Shown here: in pieces, positions 1-10,248 of the stretch | Layout: each line of letters opens with the position of its first letter | How positions within the stretch are numbered: the first letter of the stretch is position 1 | DNA from: Carposina sasakii | Lineage: Eukaryota > Arthropoda > Insecta > Lepidoptera > Carposinidae | DNA: 64,000 bases | Assembly (NCBI GenBank): GCA_014607495.2 | Contig: CP053165.1 | Span: 1,668,906-1,732,905, forward strand | Direction: 5' to 3' | Position numbers and translations under genes: made by a program | Notes under the pieces: generated by a model | Database searches by the model: none | Seen by the model: the letters and a program-made list of their open reading frames with translations, nothing else | What the model was told of the DNA's origin: nothing

Positions 1-199
1 GTAGTAGTATACAATTGACGTCAATTCAATATTAATTATTCAATTTTACAAGTTGTTAGAAATATTCCGATTTTCCAATGGTCTGATTAGAAAATCCAAC
101 ATGGTAAAGAGACAGCTCAATCTGCCAGCTTTAGAGACAGCTGCTTGTCACTACATCTTTTACATCTGGCCTGACTAGGCCAAACGTGACTGTGGGGTC

Positions 200-252
200 T
201 CCTATATGATCTTGCAGTTCTGGCTACCCCATTTTGGCAACACAGCCGTATG
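200..252 (+). mobile_element. Family L repeat fragment
   Basis: Contains GATCTTGCAGTTCTGGCTAC followed by CCCATTTTGGCAACACAGCC. The same text recurs near 29312, 55035, 58665 and 59640, in reverse at 39740, and weakly at 46222. The full unit is not definable here. It accounts for the short open frame starting at 206. Confidence 0.65.
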
Positions 253-520
253 TACTATTATGTTAATAAATACATTTTACATGTCTACGCACTGCAAATC
301 TTGTTTGCATAGCAAACAAAGTAAATACAATTTCGTCTATTTACCTTTTAGGTGTGTAAAAAAACTCGCACATGTTCTCGTGGAGCGAGACGTAGATTAG
401 TTAGTAACAGAAGGGTGAGATCGTTATATTATAAATATTAAATACCTGCAACGTGCAGGATTTGCCTAACTCGTTAACCAAACCTAACCTAACTCGTTAA
501 CGTACCTCTCATACATTTTT

Positions 521-620
521 GACGACTGATTGGTGTAGTTGGTAGTGACCCTGCCTGTCGGTTCTGGGTTCGAATCCCGGTAGGTGCAATCATTAGTGTG
601 CCAATTTTTGTTTATTTTTT
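521..620 (+). mobile_element. Family F tRNA-headed SINE, 5' part
   Basis: The head begins GATTGGTGTAGTTGGTAGTG (A-box region) and carries a perfect B box, GGTTCGAATCCC, near 567. Compared with the full copy at 52207 it lacks about nine bases between the boxes and the body beyond GGTGCAA is diverged. It is not a functional tRNA because the anticodon arm is destroyed. Confidence 0.75.
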
Positions 621-973
621 CTATGATCCATCCACCATTTAGAAGGTATGCAAGTGAACCTATTGTACGTGTGTACCCTCTATAGATTTACATATCTACT
701 CTATGCCAGATACCTATGAGTAACGACCCTGCTGCAACAAAACAATTTACATAGGTGATTGGCGATTCACCGGCGCGTAACGCGATTTCTGCCAGCGCGT
801 AGCAAAAATCCTTTTTTTGTGTAGAGAATATTTTCTGACAGAACTTTTTTTTTTCTTGTTTTCTCCATTAGTTTTTTTTTGTGTTGTTACAAAATTTTAC
901 ATTTAGGTGCTATTTTATGATGATATTTTGTACAGGGTAAGACCGCCAGAAAAATACTGACAAGTTCATTATA
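621..973. other. No gene seen
   Basis: AT-rich with several poly-T runs (around 810 and 847). No repeat family member or coding frame recognised. Confidence 0.6.
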
Positions 974-1160
974 GGTGTTTTTTTGTGGCCATAACGAAGG
1001 GTACGTATTGAAATAAAATAAGTTTATGGCAAGTCTGATATTTATAGATGTTTTATACCTAAAAAAATCCTGTTACGTATATTTATGCAGAAAAACGCAG
1101 TACAACTTTTATATTTTGGAAACCAGACATTCCCAGGTGTATGGAGAAAAATACATTTTC
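974..1160 (-). mobile_element. Family B inverted-repeat element, decayed
   Basis: Reverse-oriented and degraded copy of the 370-390 bp family B. Recognisable blocks are AACGAAGGGTACGTATTG at the left, ATGCAGAAAAACGCAGTA in the middle and CCCAGGTGTATGGAGAAAAA at the right. It is the oldest-looking family B member in the window. Confidence 0.7.
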
Positions 1161-2257
1161 AATTTCATCCTGAGATTATCAGTATTTATAGATATACCTA
1201 GGTATATGTATTACAATAGGTAAGTAGGTAATAGTATGCCTTTATTGTGGTATGCGCCATTTTTTGAGGTGTTTGTGCGATTCAAGTTAGATCTGTCACG
1301 TCCTATTTTAAATCTGGTATTTTGGATATTAATTTTATGCTGTCCTTTACACCCTGTATACAGCTAAGAGTTTTTTAAACTACGCTCACTCAACAACACA
1401 ATGCTACTCCCTCTCACATCTAAATGCATTTGCACTCTGAATAGTAGCAGGAATTTAAGGTGCGTCGCGGACGAGCCACTGACAATCATCAGTGGCTCAC
1501 TGGCTATTGCTAAGCCGTTCTTCATAAAAAATAATAATATATACTGTATTTAATTTTGAGACATTTAAAGAGTTGAGTTATTCAGATGTTGTGAAATGGA
1601 TGCTTCTGTTGGAGGGTCTAACTCTTGATATCAGAATGTGAAGCGAGCAAGTTTCAAGATACGTGTAGGTCATCGGCAGTCTTATCAAATCAAATCAAAT
1701 CAAAATTAACTTATCAAGAGGCGGGTTAGAATGATATCTCATATTTAACTTACAAATCTACAGTACTCTAATAACTAGACAAAGTTAGTGTTGTAATACT
1801 ACACTTCACAAAGCAGTACATTCAAAACTCAGTACTAACTCGGGTACGATTCTCTATTCTTTATCTTAAGTTCATGTGGATAAAGTCTAAAATAAAGGGT
1901 GGACCCTTCATACGCTTGTTTTCTTGCCCGAATATGTTACTAGTATGACAAATTATGACGTAAGCACACTAGCCATCGGTAGCCGACTACCTACCTGTAA
2001 TCTGTGGTCAGTGGGCCGCTTGCGCGGAGCCTAAGGCGCACTATACGCGAGGGAGCGAGCCCTACGTGTGCACTCATTAGGGAGTATTGTACTCGCGTGA
2101 ATTGAGCCTAGACACGCGAGAAACTTTTGTACGAAACTGCCCGAAACGCGGTATGTTTTGGACATGTTTGAGACTACTCGATGGTTTAGTACATGAAGCT
2201 AGAATAGAATAGATGTTTATGGAGTCAATTCTTATATGAAACCAATATCATATCAGT
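1161..2257. other. No gene seen; minor sequence features
   Basis: Holds a perfect 10-bp hairpin (stem GAGCCACTGA at 1473-1482 with 1489-1498, loop 6 nt), a short (AATCA)n run at 1684-1705, and a CpG-rich patch at 2015-2150 with three CGCGAG/CTCGCG words. No coding evidence. Confidence 0.6.
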
Positions 2258-2335
2258 CTATTGCAGTCTACTGATGAACGTAGACCTACCCCAGGGCAAG
2301 TCCATAGTCACCACGCTGCTCACGGGCTGGCTAGG
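2258..2335 (-). mobile_element. Family A fragment
   Basis: Short decayed piece starting CTATTGCAGTCTACTGATG and containing CCCCAGGGCAAGTCCATAGT and CACCACGCTG. The middle of the unit is deleted. It lies just before a longer copy in the same orientation. Confidence 0.7.
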
Positions 2336-2426
2336 TGGTGTTATTGTACTATGCTGACACTACGAGTATACGATCAGTAACTGACATCAAAATAGCAAAA
2401 CATTTCCACTTTCTAACTATCATTAT

Positions 2427-2657
2427 CTTCTTCAGCCTATTGCAGTCTACTGCTGCACGCAGGCCTCCCCCAGGGCACACCATAAGGCTACTGCCACAGG
2501 GGGGTTTTGCCCATAGTCACCACATAGGGCAGGCGGGTTGGTGACCGCAGTGTGATTTTCAGACTATGTTGTCAATACGGGAGGCGCTGTGCCCACCTCC
2601 CGGAAACCCTTAATCGCCTCGTACGATACCCACGGGCAGGCAAGGTGGTACAAACCT
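2427..2657 (-). mobile_element. Family A repeat, AAG-tail subfamily
   Basis: Reverse-strand copy. On the plus strand it begins with the complemented tail CATTATCTTCTTCAGCC, then CTATTGCAGTCTACTGCTGC, and ends ACGATACCCACGGGCAGG. It carries the diagnostic word GTGTGATTTTCAGAC of the AAG-tailed subfamily. The extreme 5' end (CGGCACCACG) is missing. The open frame at 2335-2544 is part of it. Confidence 0.9.
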
Positions 2658-3106
2658 ATATAATATCACTGGAATTCGGCAGATTCACAAACCATAGCAT
2701 TCATTAAAACTTTATAACTTTTTCGAAGTTCGGTATTGAGCTTATGCAACAACACAAACGCATCTAAAATGCAGGGAAGCATGCATCTCCCCTTATCCAT
2801 TGTCCCAAAGGATTTGGATGCAATTTTTTTCGCCGTCCCTTCGTGAATGCTCATCACATACATTTCGGAATGCCCTAAGTTTATCCTGATTATTTTTTAA
2901 CCCTTCATAAAAGGGCTTGTTAACGCACCGTTGAGATGTCGCAGGTTCGAGTTCTGCGGTGAAAGTTAATACACCTTTTTTAGATTACATATCGCTTTCC
3001 TTGATTTGTAATTGTTTAACAAAGCTCTTTAAATCTATTTTATTCTTTCTAATCTTGAATGGGGATCCTACAGGCTACGTTTTGCATAGCGAGGAAATAT
3101 GTAAAT
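2658..3106. other. No assigned gene; possible B-box
   Basis: Apart from the small reverse open frame, it contains GGTTCGAGTTC at 2944, which resembles a tRNA B box in an arm GCAGGTTCGAGTTCTGC. No good A box precedes it, so a decayed SINE head is only possible. Confidence 0.4.
2666..2863 (-). other. Unassigned 65-codon open frame
   Basis: Reverse-strand frame from an ATG at 2863 to a stop beside the family A copy. The frame is open about 12 codons upstream of the ATG until a TAA. The translation is mixed in composition, with a stretch rich in L, M, C and K, and I do not recognise a family. No convincing splice donor follows it, although AATAATCAG upstream could be an acceptor. It may be a relic exon, a transposon fragment or chance. 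Confidence 0.2.
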
Positions 3107-3281
3107 CAGGGATACCCAAACTTTTTCCCCATAGACCCCTTTTAAAAGTTAACTGGTTCTTGTGGACCTCCTACAGGCCTACACCACATACAAATTAATC
3201 GTAAACCCCCATTTTTTCACGCCAACGTAGACCCCCATCGAGTGCCCCTTGGGTCCACCTGGACCACTTTGGGAACCACTG
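3107..3281. mobile_element. hAT-like MITE, 175 bp
   Basis: The left end is CAGGGATACCCAAACTTTTT and the reverse complement of the right end is CAGTGGTTCCCAAAGTGG, an imperfect terminal repeat (11 of 14 outer bases) of the CAGnGGTTCCCAAA type typical of hAT elements. Flanks are ATGTAAAT on the left and AGTAAAT on the right, an 8-bp target duplication with one base lost. It has no coding capacity, so it is non-autonomous. Confidence 0.7.
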
Positions 3282-3403
3282 AGTAAATGATTAGGTTTCT
3301 TGCTTATAGCTAGAGACTTAGAGAATGCCCGAGTTCTATAGTCGACTCTTACGACCTTAGTAGAATAGATATCAGTAAAAAAGTACATATTACAAATTTG
3401 TGG

Positions 3404-3676
3404 TGTCGCCTCGTGGTGCCGGCAGCGTAGAGTTTGTACCACCCCTGCCTGCCCGTGGGTATCGTACGAGGCGATTAGGGTTTCCGGGAGGTGGGCAGCA
3501 GCGCCTCCCGTACTGACAACATAGTCCGATAATCACACTGCGGTCACCAACCCGCCTGCCCAGCGTGGTGACTATTGGCAAAACCCCCCTGTGGCAGTAG
3601 CCTTGTGGCGTGCCCTGGGAGAGGTCTACGTCCTGCAGTGGAACTGCAATAGGCTGAAGATGAAGAAGAAGAAGAT
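3404..3676 (+). mobile_element. Family A repeat, near full, AAG tail
   Basis: Starts CTCGTGGTGCCGGCAGCGTA and ends GCAATAGGCTGAAGATGAAG plus an AAG-rich tail. It has the subfamily words CCGTACTGACAACATAGTCC and AATCACACTGCGGTCACC. Length is about 270 bp. Open frames at 3179-3581 on the reverse strand overlap it and are spurious. Confidence 0.92.
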
Positions 3677-3696
3677 ATCATAGTACATGTTGTATT

Positions 3697-3800
3697 GACC
3701 GACTGCGCCAGTAGGTAGGGTTATGTATGATCTGTATGTATGTATTTTTTATCACGTTGCATTTGAGCTTTAGAGGCTTTAGATTTGTCTTGGTCGTGAA
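3697..3800 (+). mobile_element. Family S repeat
   Basis: GACCGACTGCGCCAGTAGG, then AGGGTTATGT, a TATG-rich run and TTTAGAGGCTTTAGA. It matches 15975-16085 at the same landmarks. This looks like a common lepidopteran interspersed repeat; the class is uncertain. Confidence 0.55.
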
Positions 3801-3841
3801 AATCGCATCACACGGGATCATTTACGAAAACAGGTTTAAGC

Positions 3842-4180
3842 CTCGAGCACACCGGATGCGTATGCGTACACGTAAGCGTAGATGTACACGTACCTCTGAG
3901 TTGTAATATATGGAACTGTATACGCAATTATGTCAAGCATAGACGTCAAGCGGTGACAGTTCCATACATTAAAGAGCACACCGGATGCGTATGCGTGCAC
4001 GTAAGCGTAGACGTACGTACCTCTGATTTAATGTATGGAACTGTCACCGCTTGACGTCTATGCTTACGTCTACGCATACGCATCCGGTCTGCCCGTGCCT
4101 ATACAGTTCCATACATTACAACTCAGAGATACGTGTACGTCTACGCTTACGTGCACGCATACGTATTCGGTGTGCTCGAG
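3842..4180. mobile_element. Nested palindromic MITE
   Basis: Outer inverted arms 3842-3922 and 4100-4180 match at about 75 of 81 bases. Inside them lies a second, perfect 37-bp inverted repeat, 3937-3973 with 4027-4063. The 53-nt loop (3974-4026) is itself another copy of the arm sequence, GAGCACACCGGATGCGTATG. The simplest reading is one copy of the element inserted into another. Confidence 0.85.
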
Positions 4181-5247
4181 AGTTTATTCTATAACTAAAT
4201 GAGGTTATGTAGGTAGGTACAGTAAAGAACGAATTATCCAGACCCACTTCAATGAAACCTAAGGGGAGGATTAACAATTGAGGAGGAACAAACCACGCAG
4301 ATCACGTACCCTCTCAGCCGTACTCCCGCGGGAATGGACGGGAATGCAATTTTTTCCTCACAGAAACTATTCCATGCAGCTGTCCAATTGTATTACTATT
4401 GTTTAGAGTGATTCAGAATGCGCCCATGTGCGGATAAATGACGTGTTAAGAAGGGGCGTTGCAGGGTTATTCAAGTAATGTCTCGTATAACGTATGCTGG
4501 AAGAAATCTCTTGCATAGCTAAGCACGCCTTTGTATGTATTTTTTTCTTAAATATAGGTAGTTCAAAAGAACTATGCTCTAAATAGTGTAAAATTCCAAC
4601 ATACACCGTGTTATTATAAAAAGAATTTAAACATTGCCTAAATTTGCAGTCAAATTTAATTTTTAACAATGTCCAACTTAAGACGCAGTTTTGTAACTCC
4701 GACCTTAATGGTCGATACTTACTTGCTCTTGGAAATTTTTTTTTTTAACATGTGCTACACAGATTTCTACGGAAACTTTCTTATTGTAAACAAGAAAAAT
4801 TACAGTCATCCCTTACATGGGAGCCGCGGGATCGAATTCGATCTAACTAGGGGTGGTTTAAATTTCATGCATGTGTATAAAAAATGCCCTCGTTACGTAG
4901 TGGAAGGGTGAAAAGTGCCCTTTGCTTCATGTGTAAAGTGGAGCGAAAGACTTGGTGAAGTGTACAAATATTTATGTAACACATTACCTATCGGTTAAAT
5001 TACTTCAAAATGACATTACATAAAACCATTATATATCTTTAAAATAAGTTTTTTAGACTATTTATAAAACTATGTAACATAAAGTTGACCAGGTAATCTA
5101 TATTGCATAGATATAGACACATATTATAGAACACAATGAAGACACACAGACATTACAATATAATTTTCTAACATGTAAAAAGAAATTCGATGTTCAAAAA
5201 AATCCTGCGAAGCCCTATCTATCGTCCACTAGTATACATTACAATAT
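4181..5247. other. No gene seen
   Basis: AT-rich unassigned DNA. The small frames at 4403-4669 (reverse) and 4669-4911 show no recognisable protein features and sit in unremarkable sequence. Confidence 0.6.
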
Positions 5248-5378
5248 GGTCGGTTCTGAGCATCACACTTAAATGTAAACTTAAAATTTGTCAAGTCTGT
5301 CAGCATAAATGGCTAGGACAGAAAGGGACAGAGGACTAATTTTAAGTTAACGTATAAATTTGACGGTCAGAATCGACC
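5248..5378. mobile_element. Family Q foldback MITE
   Basis: Begins GGTCGGTTCTGAGCATCACA and ends GACGGTCAGAATCGACC, which is the inverted terminus. It is flanked by ACAATAT and ACAATAC, a likely 6-bp target duplication. It matches the better preserved copy at 14856-15002. Confidence 0.75.
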
Positions 5379-5554
5379 ACAATACCTATCTAATACATAC
5401 ATGCAATAAATACGCGGATGTTCTTGGCAACACAAATACGCAATCAAGTCTATGTCCTGCGGCGGCTGAAAGGGCAACTCTAATGAACACGTCAAACGTA
5501 CACAAACGTACGGGGAAGCCATGGTGCAGTTACTAGAGAGAGCTGTGATGTATC

Positions 5555-5811
5555 GTCATCAGCCTATTGCAGTCCACTGTTGGACGTAGGCCACCCCCAG
5601 GGCACGCCACAAGACTGCCATGCATGGGGGGTATTTGCCCATAGTCACCATGCTGGGCAGGGGGGTTGGTGACCGCAGTTTGTATTTTGGACTATGTTGT
5701 CAACACGGGAGGCGCTACTGCCCACCTCCCGGAAACCCTTAATCGCCTCGTACGATACCCACGGGCAGACATGGGGTGGTACGAATTCTACTCTGCCGGC
5801 ACCACGCGGCC
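5555..5811 (-). mobile_element. Family A repeat, full, ATG-tail subfamily
   Basis: Reverse-strand copy from GTCATCAGCCTATTGCAGTC to CTGCCGGCACCACGCGGCC. It has the subfamily words CGCAGTTTGTATTTTGGACT and GGGGGGTATTTGCCC. Three short open frames on both strands (5645-5896) are translations of this repeat and are not genes. Confidence 0.92.
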
Positions 5812-6243
5812 AATATACTCGATACAAATGTTACGGCAAAACTGTGGTACAGTTGCCGCAGAGAGCTGCGAGGTATATGGTCCGACAATAGAGTAGGTAT
5901 AGTATAGTATACTACATTGAGCATTTTGTTTTTCGCATTTCCATGACGTCCTTCCTTCGTGTGACATTTGACCGCCAATGTAATTTACGTAGCACAGTGT
6001 TAACCAACCACTGGTTAATATTTGCCTCTTAACATGGTCCACACTTCCACCCGCCACCCTTGATAAGATAAGATAAATCTTTATTTGCAATTAAACATAG
6101 TAAATTAAGATTCTTGCAACGGCGAAATAATATAGGTTCACATCACGTCCATGTATCTTGTAATATAGAATGGTGTAGCCAGAACTAGATCAAGAGAAAT
6201 CCCACCCACAGCCATGTTAAACATAGCGCAGCCTCCAAACAGG
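5812..6243. other. No gene seen
   Basis: Unassigned. A GATAAGATAAGATAAATC microsatellite-like stretch occurs at 6062-6080. The overlapping reverse frames at 5739-6090 run out of the family A copy and have no protein features. Confidence 0.55.
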
Positions 6244-6595
6244 AGGGCAATTCTTGAAAAAATTTGAGCCGAAACGCAATTACTAACGAACCGTTAACGA
6301 AACGCGGTGCGAAGCAATATAGGTATATACTTAGCGCTTGAGTAATAAGTTATATTTTAGCACTATAATATCTCCTGCGTACCTGGCCAATCTCTGTAGA
6401 GATTGGTCGCCTTGGCTGAAATACAGTCGGAGATCATCATCATCATATTTTAGCACGCATCGGTCGCGAGTGTGACAGAATAAAAACAAGTATCTGTCTA
6501 ACCATTAAGTAATTATTGCTTTGTTCTGAGCGTCTACAACGGTTCCGTTTCGGCTTCGTTCCAACTCGAGAATTTTCAAGAATTGGCCCCCAGAT
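6244..6595. mobile_element. Family M MITE, interrupted
   Basis: The terminal inverted text is GGGCAATTCTTGAAAAAATT on the left and TTTTCAAGAATTGGCCCCC on the right. The inner arms are GAGCCGAAACGC and GCTTCGTTCCAACTC-like. The same element without the interruption lies in reverse at 39887-40157. The two halves are split by the SINE tail at 6364-6444. Confidence 0.85.
6364..6444 (+). mobile_element. 5'-truncated family G SINE nested in family M
   Basis: An 81-bp 3' end beginning TATAATATCTCCTGCGTACC and ending CAGTCGGAG plus an (ATC)n tail. It is flanked by a perfect 12-bp duplication, ATATTTTAGCAC, at 6352-6363 and 6445-6456. The matching full SINE is at 50223-50563. The uninterrupted target is visible in the M copy at 39887-40157. 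Together these are clear marks of LINE-driven insertion. Confidence 0.93.
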
Positions 6596-6975
6596 CATTG
6601 ACAACTTGCTAGCTCACACCACAGAGTTCCTTAGTCGACTCTTACTGCAACGGCGATATTATATTCTATAAACGAACTTTGTCAGACCACCTCCTTTGTG
6701 TACTTACTCAATGACGCACACATAAACGTGATTATGCACGTACATGTATAAACCCGGGTACGTAAGTGTACGTGGCGGAATAATGTCGGCCTAAGAGTAT
6801 GTAGGGTCAGATGGGACACAGTTGATATGCACCACAAAATATACCTACCCATTTAGATTATGTATCTCAAAAGGATAACGTATTTTACTTTTTTTTTAAG
6901 AATCAGATAAATAGTACTAAATAGTATGTAGATCAAATTGTATTTAGAAAATAAGATTTAAAAAATCCTGCGGTA
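6596..6975. other. No gene seen
   Basis: Unassigned AT-rich DNA. A short alternating ACGTA-rich stretch occurs at 6720-6775. Confidence 0.5.
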
Positions 6976-7088
6976 TTATCTCGGTCGCTCTTGAACAATC
7001 GGCCATCAGATAATTGGTGCTGTCACAGTCTTGTTCTAAGTTTAAGAAAAAGACAGCATCAGTTAGATTTGTCTGCGGTTCTAGAAAA
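6976..7088. mobile_element. Family P foldback MITE, decayed
   Basis: The core hairpin words GGTGCTGTCAC and AAGACAGCATCAG flank AAGTTTAAGAAAA, as in the copy at 26349-26484. The termini are diverged (AATCGGCCATCAGATAA remains). Confidence 0.6.
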
Positions 7089-7720
7089 ACTGGAATTAAA
7101 CAAGTTGGTATGTTTAAAAAATATTCTCATTGTGCCTTATTAAGTTACAAATTTTATAATACTCTTAGAATGGAACAAATAAGTTATAATTAGTAATGCT
7201 TTTTATTTTAAAAACAGCTGTAAATAACTTTCTTTATGATCTATTAAAAATGCTTACAAAAAAAGTAATTTTAACTTTTTTATCACAAAGTAAAGCTATT
7301 AAGAAATAACTTAGACCATCTTCTGGAGGACTAAAAGTATTTTCTTTCTAATTAAAGTTATAATTAGCAACAAAATATTCAGCCAAGAAGAATTTCTAAA
7401 TTAAAATATTTATGCTCTTTGAGCGAACCTTTGTAAAGAGGGAAAATAGAAAAATTTGAAGAGGTTCCTCTCTTTTTTAATATTCTTTGACTATGTAGTT
7501 TTAATTAAGCCGTTCTCTATAAGAGCTTGTTTGTATAAATATGTACTTAGGAAAACGTATTCATTATAATTATTACGAGGTTTGTTTATCTTAGTTTTTC
7601 ATTAACTAAAAAAAGTTACCTACGTCGATAGGCCTCGCGGAAACCTAAAACCGATTTGAACACGAGTTATGATTTTTTATCATATAGTTATTTATTAGTG
7701 GACGGTCGCGATTATGTCTG
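7089..7720. other. No gene seen
   Basis: Very AT-rich unassigned sequence with no frame or repeat recognised. Confidence 0.55.
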
Positions 7721-7910
7721 ATATTTTAACCCCAATGTGGTATTTTTTTGCAATATTTATATCTTCCCCTATTTCAACCCTTTACGGCCCTTTTTTCGCA
7801 TAGTCTATTTTCATATAATATGTCCATATAGTCTATGTCCGCCCTCAATCTCTAAACTATATCTGTACTAAATTTAATTTAAATCTGTTTACTAGTTTTG
7901 TCGTGAAACT
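7721..7910 (+). mobile_element. Decayed LINE/Helitron-type 3' region
   Basis: Reads CTATGTCCGCCCTCAATCTC, then AACTATATCTGTACTAAATT, TTAAATCTGTTTACTAG and TTTTGTCGTGAAA. This order matches the familiar lepidopteran tail about comparing 'ccaaatttcatctaaatcggttcag'. It is heavily mutated and the class is not certain. Confidence 0.45.
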
Positions 7911-8011
7911 GGGGTATATCATGCACCGGTCACAGTAGAGATCAATAGGGATTATATTCTATACTATCCATGACTGATAATTATTTCATTTCTATGGTAG
8001 ATAACCTTGAT

Positions 8012-8240
8012 TGCTACGTGGTGCCGGTAGAGTAGAATTCGTACCAGCCCATGTCCGCCCGTGGGTATCGTACGAGGTGATTAGGAGTGTTAACAACATA
8101 GTCCAAAAATCAAACTGGTGTCAACAACCCGCCTGCCCAGCGTGGTGACTATGAACAAAAACCCCCCATGGCAGCACCTTGTGGTGTGTTCTGGGGAAGG
8201 CTTACGTCAAGCAGTGGACAGCAATAGGCTGACGATGACT
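8012..8240 (+). mobile_element. Family A repeat with internal deletion
   Basis: From CTACGTGGTGCCGGTAGAGT to CAATAGGCTGACGATGAC. About 33 bases around the normal CCGGGAGGTGGGCAGCAGCG block are deleted between GGTGATTAGG and AGTGTTAACAACATAG. Confidence 0.88.
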
Positions 8241-9074
8241 ATGGTAGATAACATTAAAAATGTGCATATTACCTTCAAAGTGTTTTCTCGCAGTCCATAC
8301 TATGATATGCCAGACTCCATCCGCGGCATCATTACTCGACCTGATTAATCTTCACTTGGCAGAGCCTCGGGGAATGAAGTACGAGCGATACAGCTTTCCG
8401 TACACTCCTAGCTTTACTACCTCTATATATCATTACCGTTTAGCCACCGACATAGCTATAAATGAATGCCGAAATAGCAAAATGATTTTCATGTTAGTGT
8501 GAATTATCCTGGGTAATGATCTTGTTTGGCGGTTAATTTAGCAATAGTGCTTTTAGTTATATCAAAATATTACATCATCATTTCTTTTAATAAAATAAAT
8601 AAGAAAATTACTTCTTCTGAGGAAAATATTCTAAAATTTACTTTACAGCTCGTAAGATAATAAAAAGTAAAGATAATATAAAGTCAAAGTTTTCATTGGA
8701 CATGAGAATAACAGTAAACATATATAATTTTAAGCTGACCTTAATTTCAGCTTCAATAAAGCTAGCCAGTCTGAAAAATCGAGTGTAAAATTTACTCTTG
8801 TACTATAACAATAAGTATAAAATTGTAGACTTTTAAAACTAGTTATTTACCAGCTTTATATCGTATACAGTAATAAACCGCAACAAGAGAAATTTACTAG
8901 CCTTTTTACTTAATACAGGTTATTAATTAAGTGTTGTTGTGTTTTATTAATTTGTGTTTCTTGTTTCGCAGATACATACTTAGCTATAGTTACACAGAAA
9001 AAAATTATATGTTTAAGTCTTCATGCAAACCTCGTCGGTTTTTGGTACTCTAGACTTCGAATGATAACGGCTTC
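8241..9074. other. No gene seen
   Basis: 8241-8500 is slightly GC-richer and holds overlapping short frames without recognised features. The rest is AT-rich and unassigned. Confidence 0.5.
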
Positions 9075-9262
9075 AAACAGATATTAATTATTGAATTGTA
9101 TCAGGCGTCACTATTCGGAAGTTCAAATCTCTATTGAGGGATCGCCCACCACCGGGCCCTATACCCTCCGCTGACCCTCGGATCTGCCTACTCATGATCA
9201 CGAACACAAGACACTACAGTCGCAACGAGAAGCCAGATCCAAGCACCTAGCATGCAACCATA
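9075..9262 (-). mobile_element. Family N repeat, reverse copy
   Basis: Contains ATTGTATCAGGCGTCACTAT, CGGGCCCTATACCCTCCG, CCCTCGGATCTGCCTACTCA and AGCACCTAGCATGC. The same landmarks occur in forward order at 36105-36362 and, in part, at 9305-9455. Confidence 0.8.
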
Positions 9263-9304
9263 AATACATAATAAGTTAGTTGGTTCGGTACAACATGGAA
9301 AACA

Positions 9305-9455
9305 ATCCTGATGATGCCACGGGTGTTGGCTATGTCGATAAAATTTTAATTGGTTTTCGGATTAGCAGCTCATGCTAGGTGCCACCTTGTGTTCGTGATC
9401 ATGAGTAGGCAGATCCGAGGGTAGCGGAGGGTATAGGGCATCCCTCAATAGGTAT
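9305..9455 (+). mobile_element. Family N repeat, forward copy
   Basis: Begins TCCTGATGATGCCACGGGTG TTGGC and continues to CATGCTAGGTGCCACC, CAGATCCGAGGGTAGCGGAG and ATCCCTCAATAGG. With the reverse copy 40 bp upstream it forms a head-to-head inverted pair. Confidence 0.78.
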
Positions 9456-10248
9456 TAATTATTTTTGACCTTTATCTAACTGTCTTAGACCTTTATCTAA
9501 TTATCTACTTATACAATATTATCTATTGATATCTACATCTATAGTCCACCCTCATTCCTAGAACAAATTACGTCAATTAGCCACCGAGATACCGAAGGCG
9601 AGGAATGGCCTCTTCCTTATGAAACTTTAAGATTTTTATAAAGAATCTTTTGAAATATAGCTCATTTTTTGTATTGCTCCCAGCAATTTTTAAGGATTTC
9701 CTAAGGGTAAAAATACTTACTAAGACTTCGCTAACTGTGTGTCTGTAAAAGCCTGTCAGGTATGTTGTAAGCCGTGGTAGCTAGCTAGTTTATTTTTTTC
9801 ATGGATGATTATTACAGCTATCAAGAAAGTTTTAATTTAATATTCGATGAAAGCAGCTTGCTATTACGAATAGCCAAAGTAAATAACGGCTGTCTTACTG
9901 ATCATCGGTTTAATATTAGACATGCAACGAATAGTATATTCGACAGTATACCGAATATTCGGCGGGCCCCCTGACCGAAAAGCCGAATATTAGGCAAAAG
10001 TATTCGGCTGGATTTTAGCGCCAAAAGTTGTACAGTGATTGTTTTGCGCTCGTTTGTTCTAAGGTACTCACCGCGCCCGCTCCCGGTATACGAGTATTGC
10101 TAACGCACTGCATGTCCAACGTTAACAGTTTATTGTAGACATGACTTGACGATTTGCGATCGTACGTGCCGTACGTCAGCAGAAGTACGATCAATTCGTA
10201 CCAGGGCAAAAACCAGGTTTCAGATACTTTAAAGCACATCCGTGACTG
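9456..10248. other. No gene seen; ATTCGGC-rich patch
   Basis: Unassigned except 9940-10010, where CCGAATATTCGGC and related words repeat in both orientations, with spaced GGGCCCCC. This may be a decayed MITE. No coding evidence. Confidence 0.45.

Noticed and set aside
464..501. Telomeric CCTAA repeat
   Set aside because: Only two CCTAA units occur within a duplicated CCTAACTCGTTAAC word; no array.
1473..1498. Hairpin resembling a bacterial terminator
   Set aside because: The context is an animal nuclear genome with no operon; the stem is short and no T-run follows.
5645..5896. Overlapping frames on both strands at 5645-5896
   Set aside because: They are translations of the family A repeat and recur at 15416-15680, 16165-16431 and 38683-38871.
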